Shown here one piece after another: positions 50,001 to 61,509 of a stretch of DNA of 64,000 nt; position 1 is the first letter of the stretch, and the number at the start of each line of letters is the position of its first letter. Both the position numbers and the translations under genes were made by a program. The notes under the pieces were generated by a model, which searched no databases, had not been told where the DNA came from, and saw only the letters and a program-made list of their open reading frames with translations. Source of the DNA: Tulasnella sp. 424 (lineage: Eukaryota > Basidiomycota > Agaricomycetes > Cantharellales > Tulasnellaceae); NCBI GenBank assembly GCA_019633425.1, contig WSUB01000080.1, positions 1 through 64,000 of the forward strand. Reading direction: 5' to 3'.

Positions 50001-50099
50001 AGTGGAACGATTCAAGTACGTGAAAGAACTCTGCTCACTATGGCCGCTTTGCTAACGGATTCGGGTGGCATTTAGGTCTTCCGAGTCGAGGAAGCGTAG
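44092..50099 (+). CDS. BBC1: Bbc1/Aim3-like actin-patch protein
   Basis: The preferred model has exons 44092-45160, 46650-47416, 47517-49901, 49962-50015 and 50076-50099 (1432 residues, all phases match). Family marks are VGSLRDRIAQFE at the start, GGLKARLAALQG, three repeats of the RMAKLGG/ARMARLGG type, many polyproline stretches, and a conserved folded C-terminus (MWQRVGLQI, GDIIALTDVKLKGFKG, YRLDDLKSGTI) as in Aim3/Bbc1. Yeast Bbc1 sits at cortical actin patches and restrains Arp2/3 activation through Las17 and type I myosins. No N-terminal SH3 domain is visible. The odd point is 45161-46649: it needs to be an intron, yet stays open in the exon 1 frame to 46629. A frameshift or an alternative short product ending at 46629 are other readings. 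Confidence 0.75.
49240..49290 (+). repeat. CCN-rich polyproline repeat
   Basis: Consecutive CCT, CCG and CCA codons give a run of about 14 Pro in the Bbc1/Aim3-like protein. Such runs bind SH3 domains or profilin. Mixed codons make it a coding low-complexity repeat, not a simple microsatellite. Confidence 0.85.
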
Positions 50100-50989
50100 A
50101 TATCGTAACACCTATTTACATATGTCAATACCGCCCACGTTGGCGTTTCACCTTTGCTTTTATGAAGCTCATGTCCCGTCGCGGAGATTTGGGTACTAGT
50201 TTTACACGTAAGCATATGCTTTATGTAGATATTGGTTGCTGTGTTGGCTCGTTGAATATACTGGACATACTGAAAATATGTGGATCCTTGAAGTTGACCA
50301 TGTGTAGCCTCCAGCAGTTGCTCTTAACATCTTCTGCGTTAGAATTATTTAGGATTTACGGGCAGCAGAGCACGCGCAGGCACGAAGAGTCGACCGGACA
50401 TCAGAGCCGTTCGGGATTTACCGCCACAGTCACATCACTCGCCCCGAAATTTGCCGTCACCACCCGACCGTCCCGACGAGCAGCACTGGAACCTGAAACC
50501 CTCCTGTATCACTCTTCGTTCACTCCGCTGACATGCCAGCGGCCACATTCCAGAGTTCTCGCTTATGCTCCAAAGCGTTGGCAACAGCTTTGTCTTTGGG
50601 CGCCCTGCAACATATGCGTCAGGCAGCCAAGCCCCACCCAGCTCGCAACATATCCAAGCGGAAGCTAGCCGGAAAGACACCGCTCATCATGTGATACAAC
50701 GCATTTGAACATCTCGAAGATGTGTACAGCTCCGCAAAGGGGGAGTCGGGAGGACCTTGACCAAGAAGGTAAGAATTGGACCTCCCGTTCCTCTTCTATC
50801 ATTACATAATGCACACACCTTCCCTTCTCAGAGCTTATCATTCTACCAAAGTATCCCTGGGTCACGATATCCGTAAGAGGAACCTTCGCGGTCCTCCACA
50901 ATCCTCTACAACGCAAATGTCCCCCTAACTCTGGTCTCCATCCGCCCACCATCCTCTTCCTCACTCCCTTCTAGTAAATTTGCATCAGA
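50100..50989. other. Intergenic
   Basis: This is the 3' flank of the Bbc1/Aim3-like gene and the 5' flank of the next gene. Open frames on both strands show no splice-linked continuation or domain. I see no gene. Confidence 0.4.
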
Positions 50990-52526
50990 ATGTCCACGAA
51001 AGCTACAAAAATGCACTCTCTGAAAATGGGCAGACATTCAAGGACCAACTCGGCAGACCCTTGCGCAATCCTCGAAGAACTAGTGCGCCTTGTCAAAGGC
51101 TACACCGAATGCACCGTTGCCAACCCCCCCATCCCCCCGAAACCTACGGGAAGCAGGAGGATAGACGGGATTGCCAACGATGTATTTTACTTGGCGATGC
51201 GCGCCTTTGTCGCGGAGAGCCGGGCGCCCGCGGTTCTCACCACGCAAGAATCTCCGCCCACTCCCCAGTCAGCGCCTATAGGTGGCGGAGCCACAGACAC
51301 GGACACGGTTCAACAAACAAGGAAGAAACTTCGTGTTGAAATTCCTCCAAATTACCTTTCCAATTTGCTTCTTCCTGTAAGTTCCCCGCCTTGCCACAAA
51401 AGAGGACGGGGCGAAGCTGAAACCGACTCGCCACGTTGTCCTAGGCCACGTCTCCCTTGCCCACAACGGATGACTTCAAGGTAAAAAATCTCACGCATAC
51501 ATTCTCGCCTTGGCTTCTTATGGCCACATTGTCGGATTAGGATCTTCCGAATGCAGTTCGCGGCATCCACGATTCATTAGACGTCTGTGCATCAGAGGTG
51601 ATTCTCCGTCTCATGGAATTCTTTCAGGGAAGGAAATATACTGATTAATGGCTAAATGGCCGCTTAGATTCGACAGCTTAGATCTCGACTGGACCCGAAG
51701 GAAGAAGTTCAGAACCGCTCGCCCGCCCAGGAGTCAAAATCACCGGTACTCGTCGAGCTTGAAACAGAGTTGGACGAGACTAAATCAACGTTGCAGGCAC
51801 GTTGACCTGTACACTTTCTTTCTCTCTGTTGGTCGCTCATCTTGGTTGAGCAGGACATTCGCATGCGAGGACAGTCGCTTCAGGCTCGGAACGACGTGCT
51901 AGCTCGACAAGCCGAGCGGATCAGGAGCGCGTGTGGTCTCCTGCTTGAGGGACAGTTTGATGATGCGTCCTGGCGGGGCGTTTTCGACGAATCGTCGTCT
52001 CTTGTACGTTCCCCCTCGTACCTGTCGGCGATTCAATCCTGAAGACCCTTGCAGCTCCAGTCGCATCCATTGTCTCGTTTACGAATTGGCCTAGCTTCCT
52101 TTACCTCGCAGATAATTAGGTGAGGAGATTTCGTTGTAATGAGACGGCTTCGGTCGATGAACCTCTCTGTGAAATCCTAGTGCCTTGAAGACCTTTCATA
52201 AGAACGGGGTGTGGACCAAGGTAGCTGCAGATGGACTTGGAAGCACATTCCGAGTACGTGTCCTACGCCCGCAGCCAACCGTCACATGCTCAATTAACAC
52301 TCCTCTTCCGCTATTCTAGGAGGTTTGCGATCGCCTGAACGACCTCATGGGCTATGCGAAGGTGCGATACGTTCAGCCGGGCAAACCCCTAGCCCGCGCA
52401 CAGACGGTTCCAGCTGGTACGAGGATCAGTCCAGCCGCTCGCCCACCCCTGAGACCCAAGCCGAGCAGGCTTAGAAGCCCTCTGAAAGGCTTGAGTTTTC
52501 AGGAGGGCTCGAAACAGGAGTATTAG
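50990..52526 (+). CDS. Unrecognised protein with predicted coiled coil, at the head of the MIF4G array
   Basis: Exons are 50990-51376, 51445-51480, 51541-51597, 51668-51796, 51854-52003, 52055-52119, 52181-52253 and 52320-52526, giving 367 residues. Intron 4 is GC-AG (CAG then GCACGT); only this choice keeps the frame. The middle has a charged helical stretch (DIRMRGQSLQARNDVLARQ) followed by a Leu/Trp-containing helical region (GVWTKVAADGLGSTF). The C-terminus is basic and Pro/Arg-rich. I do not recognise a family. The use of many short exons resembles the 5' parts of the two MIF4G genes that follow, but I see no sequence match. Its neighbour begins 434 bp downstream. Confidence 0.6.
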
Positions 52527-52959
52527 GTTAACAACGAGGAGTGATTCTCCGGAAGCCGCTGGCTTGGCTTCGACACGTGGAGGACCTTGGGGTTCCTCTT
52601 TGTAGTTAAGCTCTGATGTAGACTCCCGTGCCTCGCCGGTAAGGGTCCTCGACCTGCAGCTGTGCACTGCGTGACGCCCGTCCCCCATCTTTGCCCATTC
52701 GAGCTTTGTGCCATGACCGGAATTCATATCCATATCTATTGAAAATATAACTTGTTTTGAATACATGCACGAAGAATATATAGTTGAGACTCCCTGAAAT
52801 TCAAAGTCTATCCTCGTGAGGGTCTCTTTCCTATTTGAGCCGTGGGCCCGGGTCCTCCTTCTTATCACATAAATATCTGGCCCCTTTCAGCGCGCCAAGG
52901 CCTTTCAACGAGGAACCTCTCCCTCACTGCTTTCTCAAACCTCAGGTGAAGTCCTTCTA

Positions 52960-54839
52960 ATGGGGCTCGTTGATCAACCTAACATTGTCTCGTACTCCTC
53001 AGCTAAACTGAACTATCAAACACCAATGTCGGAATCCGTTGGAGGGCCTGATGGCGACTCTGACACGTTCGCCATTGCGCAACATATCATGAGACTTGCC
53101 TCTAGTCCATGGTGTTCCCCAACCCCGGAGAGCGTGGAAATGGCGCTCGGAATCTATCAAGCGGCAATGAAACTTAAATCTCCTCCAGTGTACGAGTCGA
53201 ATGTCCCCAGTGAGGTTAAAAACCTCCAGCAGCAGCTTGATACAATCTCGGAGGTAATTTTCCGCGCGAATTACTAAATGGCCATCTGAAAATCTTCTTC
53301 TCTAGGAACTTCGGGCTACGAGACTGGAGCTACAAGAAGCACGCGAGGAGACAGCTCGAGCCATTCTCGCGTTGAGAGAAGCGCTCGATCGCCTCCAGGG
53401 AGCTTCGGAGGGACAGGTGAGGTGTTTTACATACTGTTTAGATTCGAGAATTTCTAACCGCCCGCCGCAGAGCGATCACTCTGATACCGCAACCGAAAGT
53501 CCCGAAGAAGAGGTCCGGTCTCTTATCCCTCACTTTATCTACATGTAATCTCAGTTGTGCCTTTATTTTAGCATGGGAAAGCCTCCTCTGTGACCGAAGC
53601 CGTGTTTACTGTGGCTTCATCGATGGAGTGCGACACCGCGCAGACAGTGCCAGTTGAACCCGAGGTGGACTGCTTCCCTCCGAACGAAATTTCTTGGTGA
53701 AGCAATGCTGATGCAAACCCCAAAATAAATAGGTTACTCAAACCTCTGGCATCAACAATATAGTCGAAGCCAAACGGATCCAGATCCGTTCAGGTGACGT
53801 CATCTCTCAGACCCCTGATACCGAGGCGGTCGCACCCGCCCGAGCTTCAGAGAACCGATGGACTCCCACGTCGGTTGGACGAAACAAACCCGCTATGGAG
53901 GAGAGCTCGCCGGAGCTAGTACAGCGAAAGGTCAACGTTCTCCTCAATAAGTTGACCTCCGAGAACTTCGCCTCAGTCTCAGATCAGATCGTGGACTGGG
54001 TGAATCGGTTCAAGGATGATAAGAACGGCGGGTCCCTGGCCCTCATAATCAAGCTAGTTTTCGAGAAGGCAACGGATGAATCCCATTGGGCGGAGATGTA
54101 TGCACGACTCTGCCGGAGGATGATGGAAAAAATTTCTCCGGAGGTTCAGGACGAGAAGGTTCGGAACATCGCTGGCGCACCCATCGTCGGCGGTCAGCTG
54201 TTCCGCAAGTTCTTGTTAAATCGGTGCCAGGAGGACTTTGAGCGTGGTTGGTCCCAGACACTAGCTCGAGGCAGCGATGAGAAAGAGCCGGAGTTGGGCT
54301 CCGAGGAGTACTATGCGGTCGTCAAGGTCAAGCGTCAAGGTATCGGCCTAGTCCAATTCATCGGAGAACTATACAAGTTGCACATGCTTACGGAACGGAT
54401 CATTCACGAATGCATCAAACGTCTCATCCCGCTGGAGACCGACAATCCTAAAGAAGCGGAGACCGAGACGTTGTGCAAACTCTTGACTACCGTTGGCGAG
54501 ACGATCGATGTCCCGAAATCCAGGGCCTATATGGACATCTACTTTGGGAGACTTCAGGCAGTCGCGGACAACCAAAGTGTTGTAAAAAGGATTCGTTATA
54601 TGATTTTGGTAAGTGGGGCTCCGTTGCGATCCGTTTCCAGTCCTCTCAGCGACCGGATTTTCATGTAGGATGTCATCGAGCTGAGGCGCCGCCATTGGAA
54701 GCCGAGGAACACGGAGGTGGAGTCCCCCACAGCTACACACACGTCCGAGCAGGTTCCCCGTTCAAGTCTCATCTCAGTTCTCGGCCGACGTTCCAGCTTG
54801 CAGCAGGGTTATAACCGAGTCGGGTCACCCCTCGGTTAA
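52960..54839 (+). CDS. eIF4G-like MIF4G-domain protein 1 (lacks eIF4E-binding motif)
   Basis: Exons are 52960-53253, 53306-53416, 53471-53512, 53572-53664, 53733-54608 and 54669-54839, giving 528 residues. Residues 1-140 are a helical, coiled-coil-like region (EVKNLQQQLDTISE, then Glu/Arg-rich). From about 240 a full MIF4G HEAT-repeat domain follows, closely matching fungal eIF4G: RKVNVLLNKLTSENF, LIIKLVFEKATDESHWAEMY, GGQLFRKFLLNRCQEDFERG, LVQFIGELYKLHMLTERI and RIRYMILDVIELR. In eIF4G this domain binds eIF4A and RNA. The segment before the domain has WTPTSVGRNK but no YxxxxL-phi eIF4E site, and no poly(A)-binding-protein site or eIF4G C-terminus is visible. It is about half eIF4G length or less. 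Confidence 0.85.
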
Positions 54840-55280
54840 GGTACATTCAATCAAGTCGCCCCAGCCAATCTCCCCAATCGTTGCTTACTCAGATAATACT
54901 TCCTTCTCATTGAAATGTAACCCTCCCGATACGTCTATACGCAAAGATTCAGAGCTGTGCATGTTGATGTGGGTCTGGAGCTCCGGCTCTCGTTTAAGGA
55001 ACACTCACGCGCGGGTAGGGAGCGGGAATATTCGAATGTCGCGTTGCTGGGAACGCGCGATCCATTTCCGAACATGACGTTTCCCCTTATCGAGAAAGAT
55101 GAGCGCCTTTGAAAGTCGTTCACCTATTATCCATGGTAGTTCGTGATATCCTTCTTTATTTGTTTGGGTGGGGACTTCGCACTCCGCTTCTGGAGGGCTA
55201 AATATTTCCAGATTCGGCTCAAGCCAACTCGGATACATTGACAACGCCTTTCGTGCACGTTACGCCTTTCACCAATATAA
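54840..55280. other. Intergenic
   Basis: This is the 3' flank of MIF4G gene 1. AATATAAAC near 55273 could be the relic TATA box of the decayed copy that follows. I see no gene. Confidence 0.35.
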
Positions 55281-55399
55281 ACCCTCTTTCTCTGTGACTG
55301 CCACCACCTTCACTAAATAGCGCACGGCATTCCACACAAAGTCAACCCACAATTCGAGACAACACAACCACGATCGACCATCTCCGCATCTACTGTGAA

Positions 55400-55980
55400 A
55401 CTGCCTTTCGAGGGCGTCTCAGACACTTTCCCCCTCGCAAGGAGTCTGATGCACCTTGCATCATCCCGTAGTCTCTGCCGACTAATGAGAGCTTAGAGAT
55501 GGCAGTCGCAGTGTACTGAGCTGCGACGAGGCTCGAGTGTCGCCGAATTATGACCTAATGGCCCCAGTGAGGTCGAGACGCTCCAGAGACGAGTCTGAAC
55601 TATGGAAAAGTGCGTAAATATATTTCTTATTTATTAATTCAGGGCCATTTTACTTTAGGAACTGAGAGCCACCGACCAAGAACATGTCGCTCTCACTGGA
55701 TCCAACCCTTCTGGCAACACCGCCGATTCGATGGACGAGGACATCTGGATGACGGCATATGAGCAGGGTTTGCCCTCGACTTCGTCATCTCGAATACACC
55801 CCTACCCGGCACCTGTTTTCGAGGCAACGCCACCGAACCAATCTTCCTGAAACATCCCTTTTGCGCTTGACTGTGACGACCAACTTGATAAGAACAACGG
55901 ACGACATGCCAAGGAGAGAGTATCTGGAGCAAAGGAAAGTCGAGCAAGAGCAATTATAACGTCGATAATAGCTTAGTGCG
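55400..55980 (+). pseudogene. Decayed 5' part of a MIF4G-family gene
   Basis: Two exon-like blocks match exons 1 and 2 of the gene at 52960. The first ends with CCCAGTGAGGTCGAGACGCT near 55564 (CCCAGTGAGGTTAAAAACCT in the intact gene) but meets an in-frame TGA at 55594. The second starts after a TTTAG acceptor at 55659 with GAACTGAGAGCC (GAACTTCGGGCT in the intact gene). No MIF4G exon follows before the next gene starts. I read it as a truncated copy without function. Confidence 0.55.
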
Positions 55981-56696
55981 CTATCATGGGGTGGTTCGAA
56001 CGCCGGTCAGGGATATTGTTATGTATGTCGGCCAGAGATAAAGAAGATTTTGTACTATGGCTCCACTGGTTTCCCGCAATATCGTGGCATTACAGATTCC
56101 CCAACAGTCTGGAAACCTCGTTGGGGTTTTGGTCTCCTACACAGCTAGCGGCTGTCCTTACTGGCTTCCAGCCACGCCGTGGACCTCGAGCATTTGATGA
56201 TCGACCCAAGATTCTTCCGGCACACTGATTTATATACAGTGCGATTTTTCGAGAAAATATGTTCGTTAAACAATGCGTAGCCTTGGTGGTTTAAGGAAAG
56301 CGGTGGGAGGATGAATTTGCTCGCCCGCTGGTGGAAACAAAGTGTTCCTGATCTCACGGTTGAGATCGACGCGGACCGTGACACCGACAACCATCGAACC
56401 AGTTTTCTTTTGGTAATGCATCTCACATCATCTTTTCTCGGGGAACCATCCTACTGTCCGAAACACTATGACGCAACCTGTCCATTTGGATGCACTCCCA
56501 CCTAGGAATCCCCCGAAGGTGTATTGGCTGCTGTATTTAGTAAAAGGAGGCCCTCCCGGACCATCACGCTGGCGCTAGCATCCACATACGTACTATATAA
56601 CCACTTCCTGCACACAAGCACTCCATTACGTCCTCTTTACTCTTCCAATTTGACCGATCCTATCTTACAGACACCTCTTTAGCAACCATCCCTTTC
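55981..56696. other. Intergenic with promoter of MIF4G gene 2
   Basis: TATATAA at about 56594-56600 lies about 100 bp before the ATG at 56697 and is followed by a pyrimidine-rich leader. I see nothing else. Confidence 0.4.
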
Positions 56697-59600
56697 ATGC
56701 ATGTCAATCAACCTGCTTTCACGTCGACGGCTGGCGGGGTAGATGAGTTAGAAGCACTCCTCACTGCTCAGCGTCTCTCTTTCCTCGCATCTTCCCTGGC
56801 CGTTGACTCGCCTGAAATGCTGCGGAATGGCATTTCAGCCTTCCGGGCGGCTTTGGATCCGCTACGTCTTCCTGCGGCCAGTCCTCTGTCGACCGAAGCC
56901 CTACCGACGCATGAAGCATCGCCTTCTCAAGTGAGAACTTAATTTAGTTACTCTAATTTCTTGTACTGAGTCGATCATCCGCGTTCTCTAGGGCTCGACC
57001 GTCCTCGCTGGAGGGGACAAGAGTGCAAGCAGTGGCCCATGCACCTGCATGTGTAAGGATGGACCGGGAATCGACACGGCAAGTGTTTTGCTTGCTCGCC
57101 TTATTCTATCTCATTTACTCGGTGCCCTTAGGTGCTGCAGCTCAAAATCCAGTTAGACTCTATCCAAATCGAAGTAAGCCTCGTCAATTCTAAGAGTCCC
57201 CTTAAGAAAAGTCTGAATTGGCCCCACGTCAGGTTCTCAGGGGCTCAAATCAGATGAACGAGCTTATCCAAAGCATAATGGAGTTCAAAACGGAAATCCA
57301 AGCCATCCGTGCAGCACTGGAAGAGCTTAAGACTACCTCATTCCGTGGGGTACGTACTCGTTTTGAATAAGTTTTTTCCAATCTCCTTTACATTGAGGTT
57401 CTTTGCACAGCTAGACGCTAGTCCTCCTTTCATCATTAGTCCAACACCCATTCGCCCCCCGTCTTTGGAGGACTTCGGCCATACTGTGCGCCGCATTGAA
57501 ACCCCTAAACTAGAGCCAAGGTCGGTGGATCAAACATGTACCCAAACCCTAACACTGAAACTTCCCCTTTAGTTCCAGTCCTGTCATCGTGGCTCGCTCG
57601 TTCAGTCCACCCCCTGGCTTGCAATCCGTAACGCAATCTGTGGCGACCACGCCGATCACGACTCCCTATACTACATCACCCCATCTACCCAGTCTCCCAA
57701 CCAGGACTGCGACCCCAATTGTCACCTGTCCTTCATCACAGTCCAGGTTTGGTTCTGATGACGGGGTTACTGGAAGAAGGATAGAACCTCTTGGTCTTCA
57801 AGTTCAGGCGCCATTCCCTACCATCCCGCTACCACAAGAGGTTGGAATCGAGTGGCCAAGAGCTGCGAGTCGCGTTCCCTCGGTCATATGTCCCGCCTCT
57901 CCAAGCGTGCGGACGGCCAGCGAGCGAAGTCGTTCGCCACTATCCGGTTATCGAACTCCCCCAAACGTTCCCACTCCACCCTTCCGTGGCCGTGTTAAGT
58001 GGCCTTGGAACAATCGGGCAGGAGTCTGCACTTGCAAAACCATCTGGCGAATAAATGGAACTGGAAGCAGGAGAGAATCGAGGATCTCGACAGTAACATG
58101 GGACCATTGTCTTGGCAAAACGGGTGGACGGTCTCCGGCGAGTACCAGTCGTGAAAATTCCGTTGAACGATCCCCTGCCTCCCCTGTTCGGACAGCCGAG
58201 CGAGCGAGCCGGCCTCCATCCAGACATCCTTCAGTGTACTCGCTCATCCCTGAAATTCAACCTCTCGCGTCGCCCTCCATTCGGGGGGAGTCCATCCCAA
58301 GACATCAAGCCTGGTCACCGGAACCTTGTCCAACGATGCCCGCATCCCTCCCCCTAGACAGGGCTTGCTCGACTCGCTCCCCCTCCCCATCACTCCCCAG
58401 TGTGAGCGCAGCTCGGGCTAAAAATGATTTGGGAACAGTGACGCATCTAGAGGGTATCCAGGTCTCTTCGAAGAAGTTGGATGAGAGGATGCTGGGAGGA
58501 ACGTATAAGTGAGTAGTCTTATCACCAGGGGGTGCCTGATAAAGCGTGTGGTAACTGGGGACCGTAGGTCTGACCACGAATTTATGCTGCAGTTCAAGCT
58601 ACTCTGCAGAGACAAACCCCAGTTTTCCAGCAATCTTGACGGGCTTGGTGTTGAGCGTCCTCCTCCACTCGCTGAGAACGACCTTTCACGTTCCTGGCGC
58701 ACGCAAGACTTGATGGGCGGTTCGATTCAAGGGGGTGTGGACGGCAGTAGCGGGCTCGATCTCGGCTCTCCAGGAGAGGCTAGTCAGCTGCCAACGAGGA
58801 CGGGGACTCAATGGGAACGGCAGAAAAGGGCTTCACTGGGCCCCACTATCATTCCACCTCCTCAGCAGCAGCAACCAGTACACGAACCGACCTTCGGGAA
58901 CACCAAACCAGCCACCTCGTTGCGAACATGCGAGAACCCCTGGACTCCTTGGTCAGTTGGCCGGGGCAAGCACACGCAAGATCAGAATTCGCTCGAGCTC
59001 AGGGAGCGGAAGGTTCAAGCCCTGTTGAACAAATTGACTGCAAAGAACTTTGATTCCATTTTGGGTCAAGTTCTCGGTCTGGCGAATACGTCCGAGGACG
59101 AGAAGAAAGGCCCCGTGCTGGACTTGATCACCAAGTTGGTGCTCGAGCATGCTTCCGAGACGCCGCTGTTTGTCGAAATATTCGCGCGGTTCTCCAGGGC
59201 GATGACGGAGAAACTTCCAGCGAGTGTCCAGGACGGCAATGCAAGGAATTCGGCTGGCGAGCCGATTGTCGGTGGTCAGTTGTTTCGCAAGTACCTGCTT
59301 TCTAAGTGTCAGGAGACCATGGAACGTGGTTCTTCATTTGTTCAAACCGGCCCATCCAGTCCCAGCTCCCAGGACGACAAGGTCGCCAAAATTCGCTTTG
59401 AGGATGAAGACAACAACGGGAAGCCCGCATTATTTCCCGATGAGAAATACGCTATCCAGAACGCCAAGCGGCAAAGCCTCAATTTCACTCGTTTCCTGGG
59501 GGAGTTGTTCAAAGTGCAGATGCTTGCGGAGCGTATTATGCACGAAATTATCAAGAAATACTTATCCAAGATTGATAATCCTGATGAAGACGAAATCGAG

Positions 59601-59990
59601 ATGCTGTACATGCTGTTGACGATTGTCGGCAAGTTGTTGGACATCCCCAAAGCAAAAGGTCATTTCAATATATACTTTGGAAGGATGCAGATGTTAGTGG
59701 ATGATTATAGCAACGCACTACCATCAAGGCTCAGGGGTATGCTTTTGGTACGACACACTCTATGAGTTTTATTGCTTTGAGATATTAATACCATCAAATC
59801 GTCTTTTTAGGATGTCATTGACCTCAGGAAACGTGGTTGGCGCCCGAGGGAAAGGATTGCACAACTTCACAAGCAGGTAAGAAGCCTCCACAAATAGGGA
59901 AGTCGCAACGTTGGATCTGATGTATTGGGGGTAAAGCAGTCGCAAGAAACATCTCAAGAAAAACAAGATTCCAAGCCGGGTCGAGCATAA
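56697..59990 (+). CDS. eIF4G-like MIF4G-domain protein 2 (degenerate eIF4E-binding motif)
   Basis: Exons are 56697-56930, 56992-57078, 57132-57173, 57233-57349, 57411-57520, 57573-58508, 58568-59747, 59811-59876 and 59937-59990, giving 941 residues. Intron 2 is GC-AG (ACG then GCAAGT). The N-terminal part has a Cys-rich CTCMC motif, a helical stretch and about 300 Ser/Pro/Arg-rich residues. At 509-516 the eIF4E-binding region of eIF4G is recognisable, but the key Tyr is Ser (KSDHEFML). Then come RDKPQFSSNLDGLGVERPPP, TPWSVGRGK and a complete MIF4G domain from about residue 656 (RKVQALLNKLTAKNFDSI to DVIDLRKRGW). The MIF4G exons are nearly identical in DNA to those of the gene at 61510, whereas the N-terminal exons are unrelated. 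Confidence 0.82.
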
Positions 59991-60370
59991 TGGTAAAGAG
60001 GAACCTTGGTAGCTACTTTCCATAGGAGGTGTTCGAGCTTGTCTTTCGCCTGTGTTTGGCTTCCCTTTTGGAGGTCGCCGGACACCTCTGCCACTCCTTT
60101 CGCGTCCTAAATGCCGTTGATGTCGATTTAACGAGTCTATGTAAAGAAGTAAAGACAGCGAGATCCTGCGTAATCTCTTATCATCATCGAGGGCTCTGCG
60201 CCTTAGGGGCGAGTCTATCCTGAGAAGGAGGACTCCAGGTACCGTCTCGATTTGGGAACTCCCCTTCTGCGACCATTACTCATGTGGACAGTCTCATATC
60301 CTACTTCTTTGTCCCTAATGGATACTGGTCCCCCCTTCTTATCTTTGTCGTCGCCATAATCGTACCGTCA
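59991..60370 (+). repeat. 3' flank duplicated with the MIF4G gene (copy 1)
   Basis: Stretches such as GGACACCTCTGCCACTCC, CCTGAGAAGGAGGACTCC and GTGGACAGTCTCATATCC recur in the same order at 63570-63900, after the stop of MIF4G gene 3. The duplication that made genes 2 and 3 therefore carried the downstream flank. I see no gene in this copy. Confidence 0.75.
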
Positions 60371-60617
60371 AACCCTCCTAGGTTCACCTACGGTCTGGCC
60401 ATGATCCATAGCCCGCCCCTCAATTGCCCCGTGGCCATCCCAAACCTAACGCAGCCCCTAAGCACCGTTCCCATAAATCCTTAGCTACTCTTCGAGGCCA
60501 TCCTTTCCTGTTCTAGTTCCCGTGAACACCCCGGAGGTTTCGCCACAGAGTCCCAAGCCAGCGTTGTCCGACAGCCGAAGGACTGCACGCGCCACTAGTA
60601 GGACAGACGGTACGTAG

Positions 60618-61057
60618 CCGGACGCATCCCTCCGCCTAGATAGGGTTTACTCGCCTCGCTCCCCCTCCTCATCACTCTCCAATGTGCGCGCACCTCTGGC
60701 TAAACGTAGTGGTAGTCGCTGTTCAAGAACTTTTGAGGAATCTGGAGTCCCGTCTTCCGTTCAGCCGATCGCAGTCGCGCTTCATCCGTACGCGATCTCC
60801 CTTTTTTTTCTCACTATGCTCATTTATTTGTACGGACAACTCAGGTTTGCGACGTTTCAACACGATGGGCTGACCTTCGAGCGGGGTGACACTCTCACCG
60901 TCGTCGAGGCTCCAAGCGTCCCGACTAGATGGCTGTCGGCTCAGAACCCTTCCGGAAAGCGTGGCTTCTTCCCAGGTACCTGTAGGAAGCCATTAGACAA
61001 TATATGCTACTTTTTGGTGGCTCCGCAGCGCTCTATGTGGAACTGCGCAGTCCCTGA
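60618..61057 (+). CDS. SH3-domain gene or gene fragment fused to a MIF4G-family linker
   Basis: Exons are 60618-60787 (open 5' end), 60845-60975 and 61029-61057. Spliced, they give a complete SH3 domain: AVALHPF, DGLTFERGDTLTVVE, the binding-face Trp in RWLSAQNPSGKRG, and a final GFFPALYVEL with a stop two residues later. SH3 domains bind proline-rich peptides. The first exon starts with SLRLDRVYSPRSPSSSL, which matches the Ser/Pro linker of the gene at 56697 (SLPLDRACSTRSPSPSL). It looks like a chimera of duplicated linker and SH3. An in-frame TAG at 60615 blocks extension upstream and I found no convincing start codon, so it may be a broken gene. Confidence 0.5.
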
Positions 61058-61509
61058 TCATAGACTGGCCAGTGGCTTCCGAACGCAAGGGAATCGAGAA
61101 TGATAATATGTAATGTAGTTGGTGGTAAACATGTGTTCCAACCAGAACTGGAAATACAAACAAATGTCTCGAAAGTTCTGGATGATAGATGGGAGGGCTC
61201 GTTTCCATTTGTGGCTTCGCACATGTGTAATATTTGCGCATTAACCACCTTCGGCGCTTCGTTGGCAGTGCACCACGCTCGCAGATTAGCATCCGCTACC
61301 AGCCAACGTTAACGGATCAGATAGCTAAAGTACATTTAGTCCCTATGATTCCTTCCGCTTATACTAACTTGACTTCAGGCTCTGGGATCTACAGCTCTGC
61401 CTCCTTTGCTCTGATCCCACCTCGAGACCGGCCTCCCTCATCCCCCATTCTCTCCATCCACCCACAACCATCGATCCTACAAGAATAGCACAAAGGATTT
61501 AGTGTCACC
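61058..61509. other. Intergenic
   Basis: This lies between the SH3 unit and MIF4G gene 3. I see no gene and no clear TATA box. Confidence 0.35.

Noticed and set aside
53791..53810. A 17 bp GTGACG...CAG segment that looks like an intron
   Set aside because: It is too short to be spliced, and the frame through it is open and continuous with the MIF4G exon.
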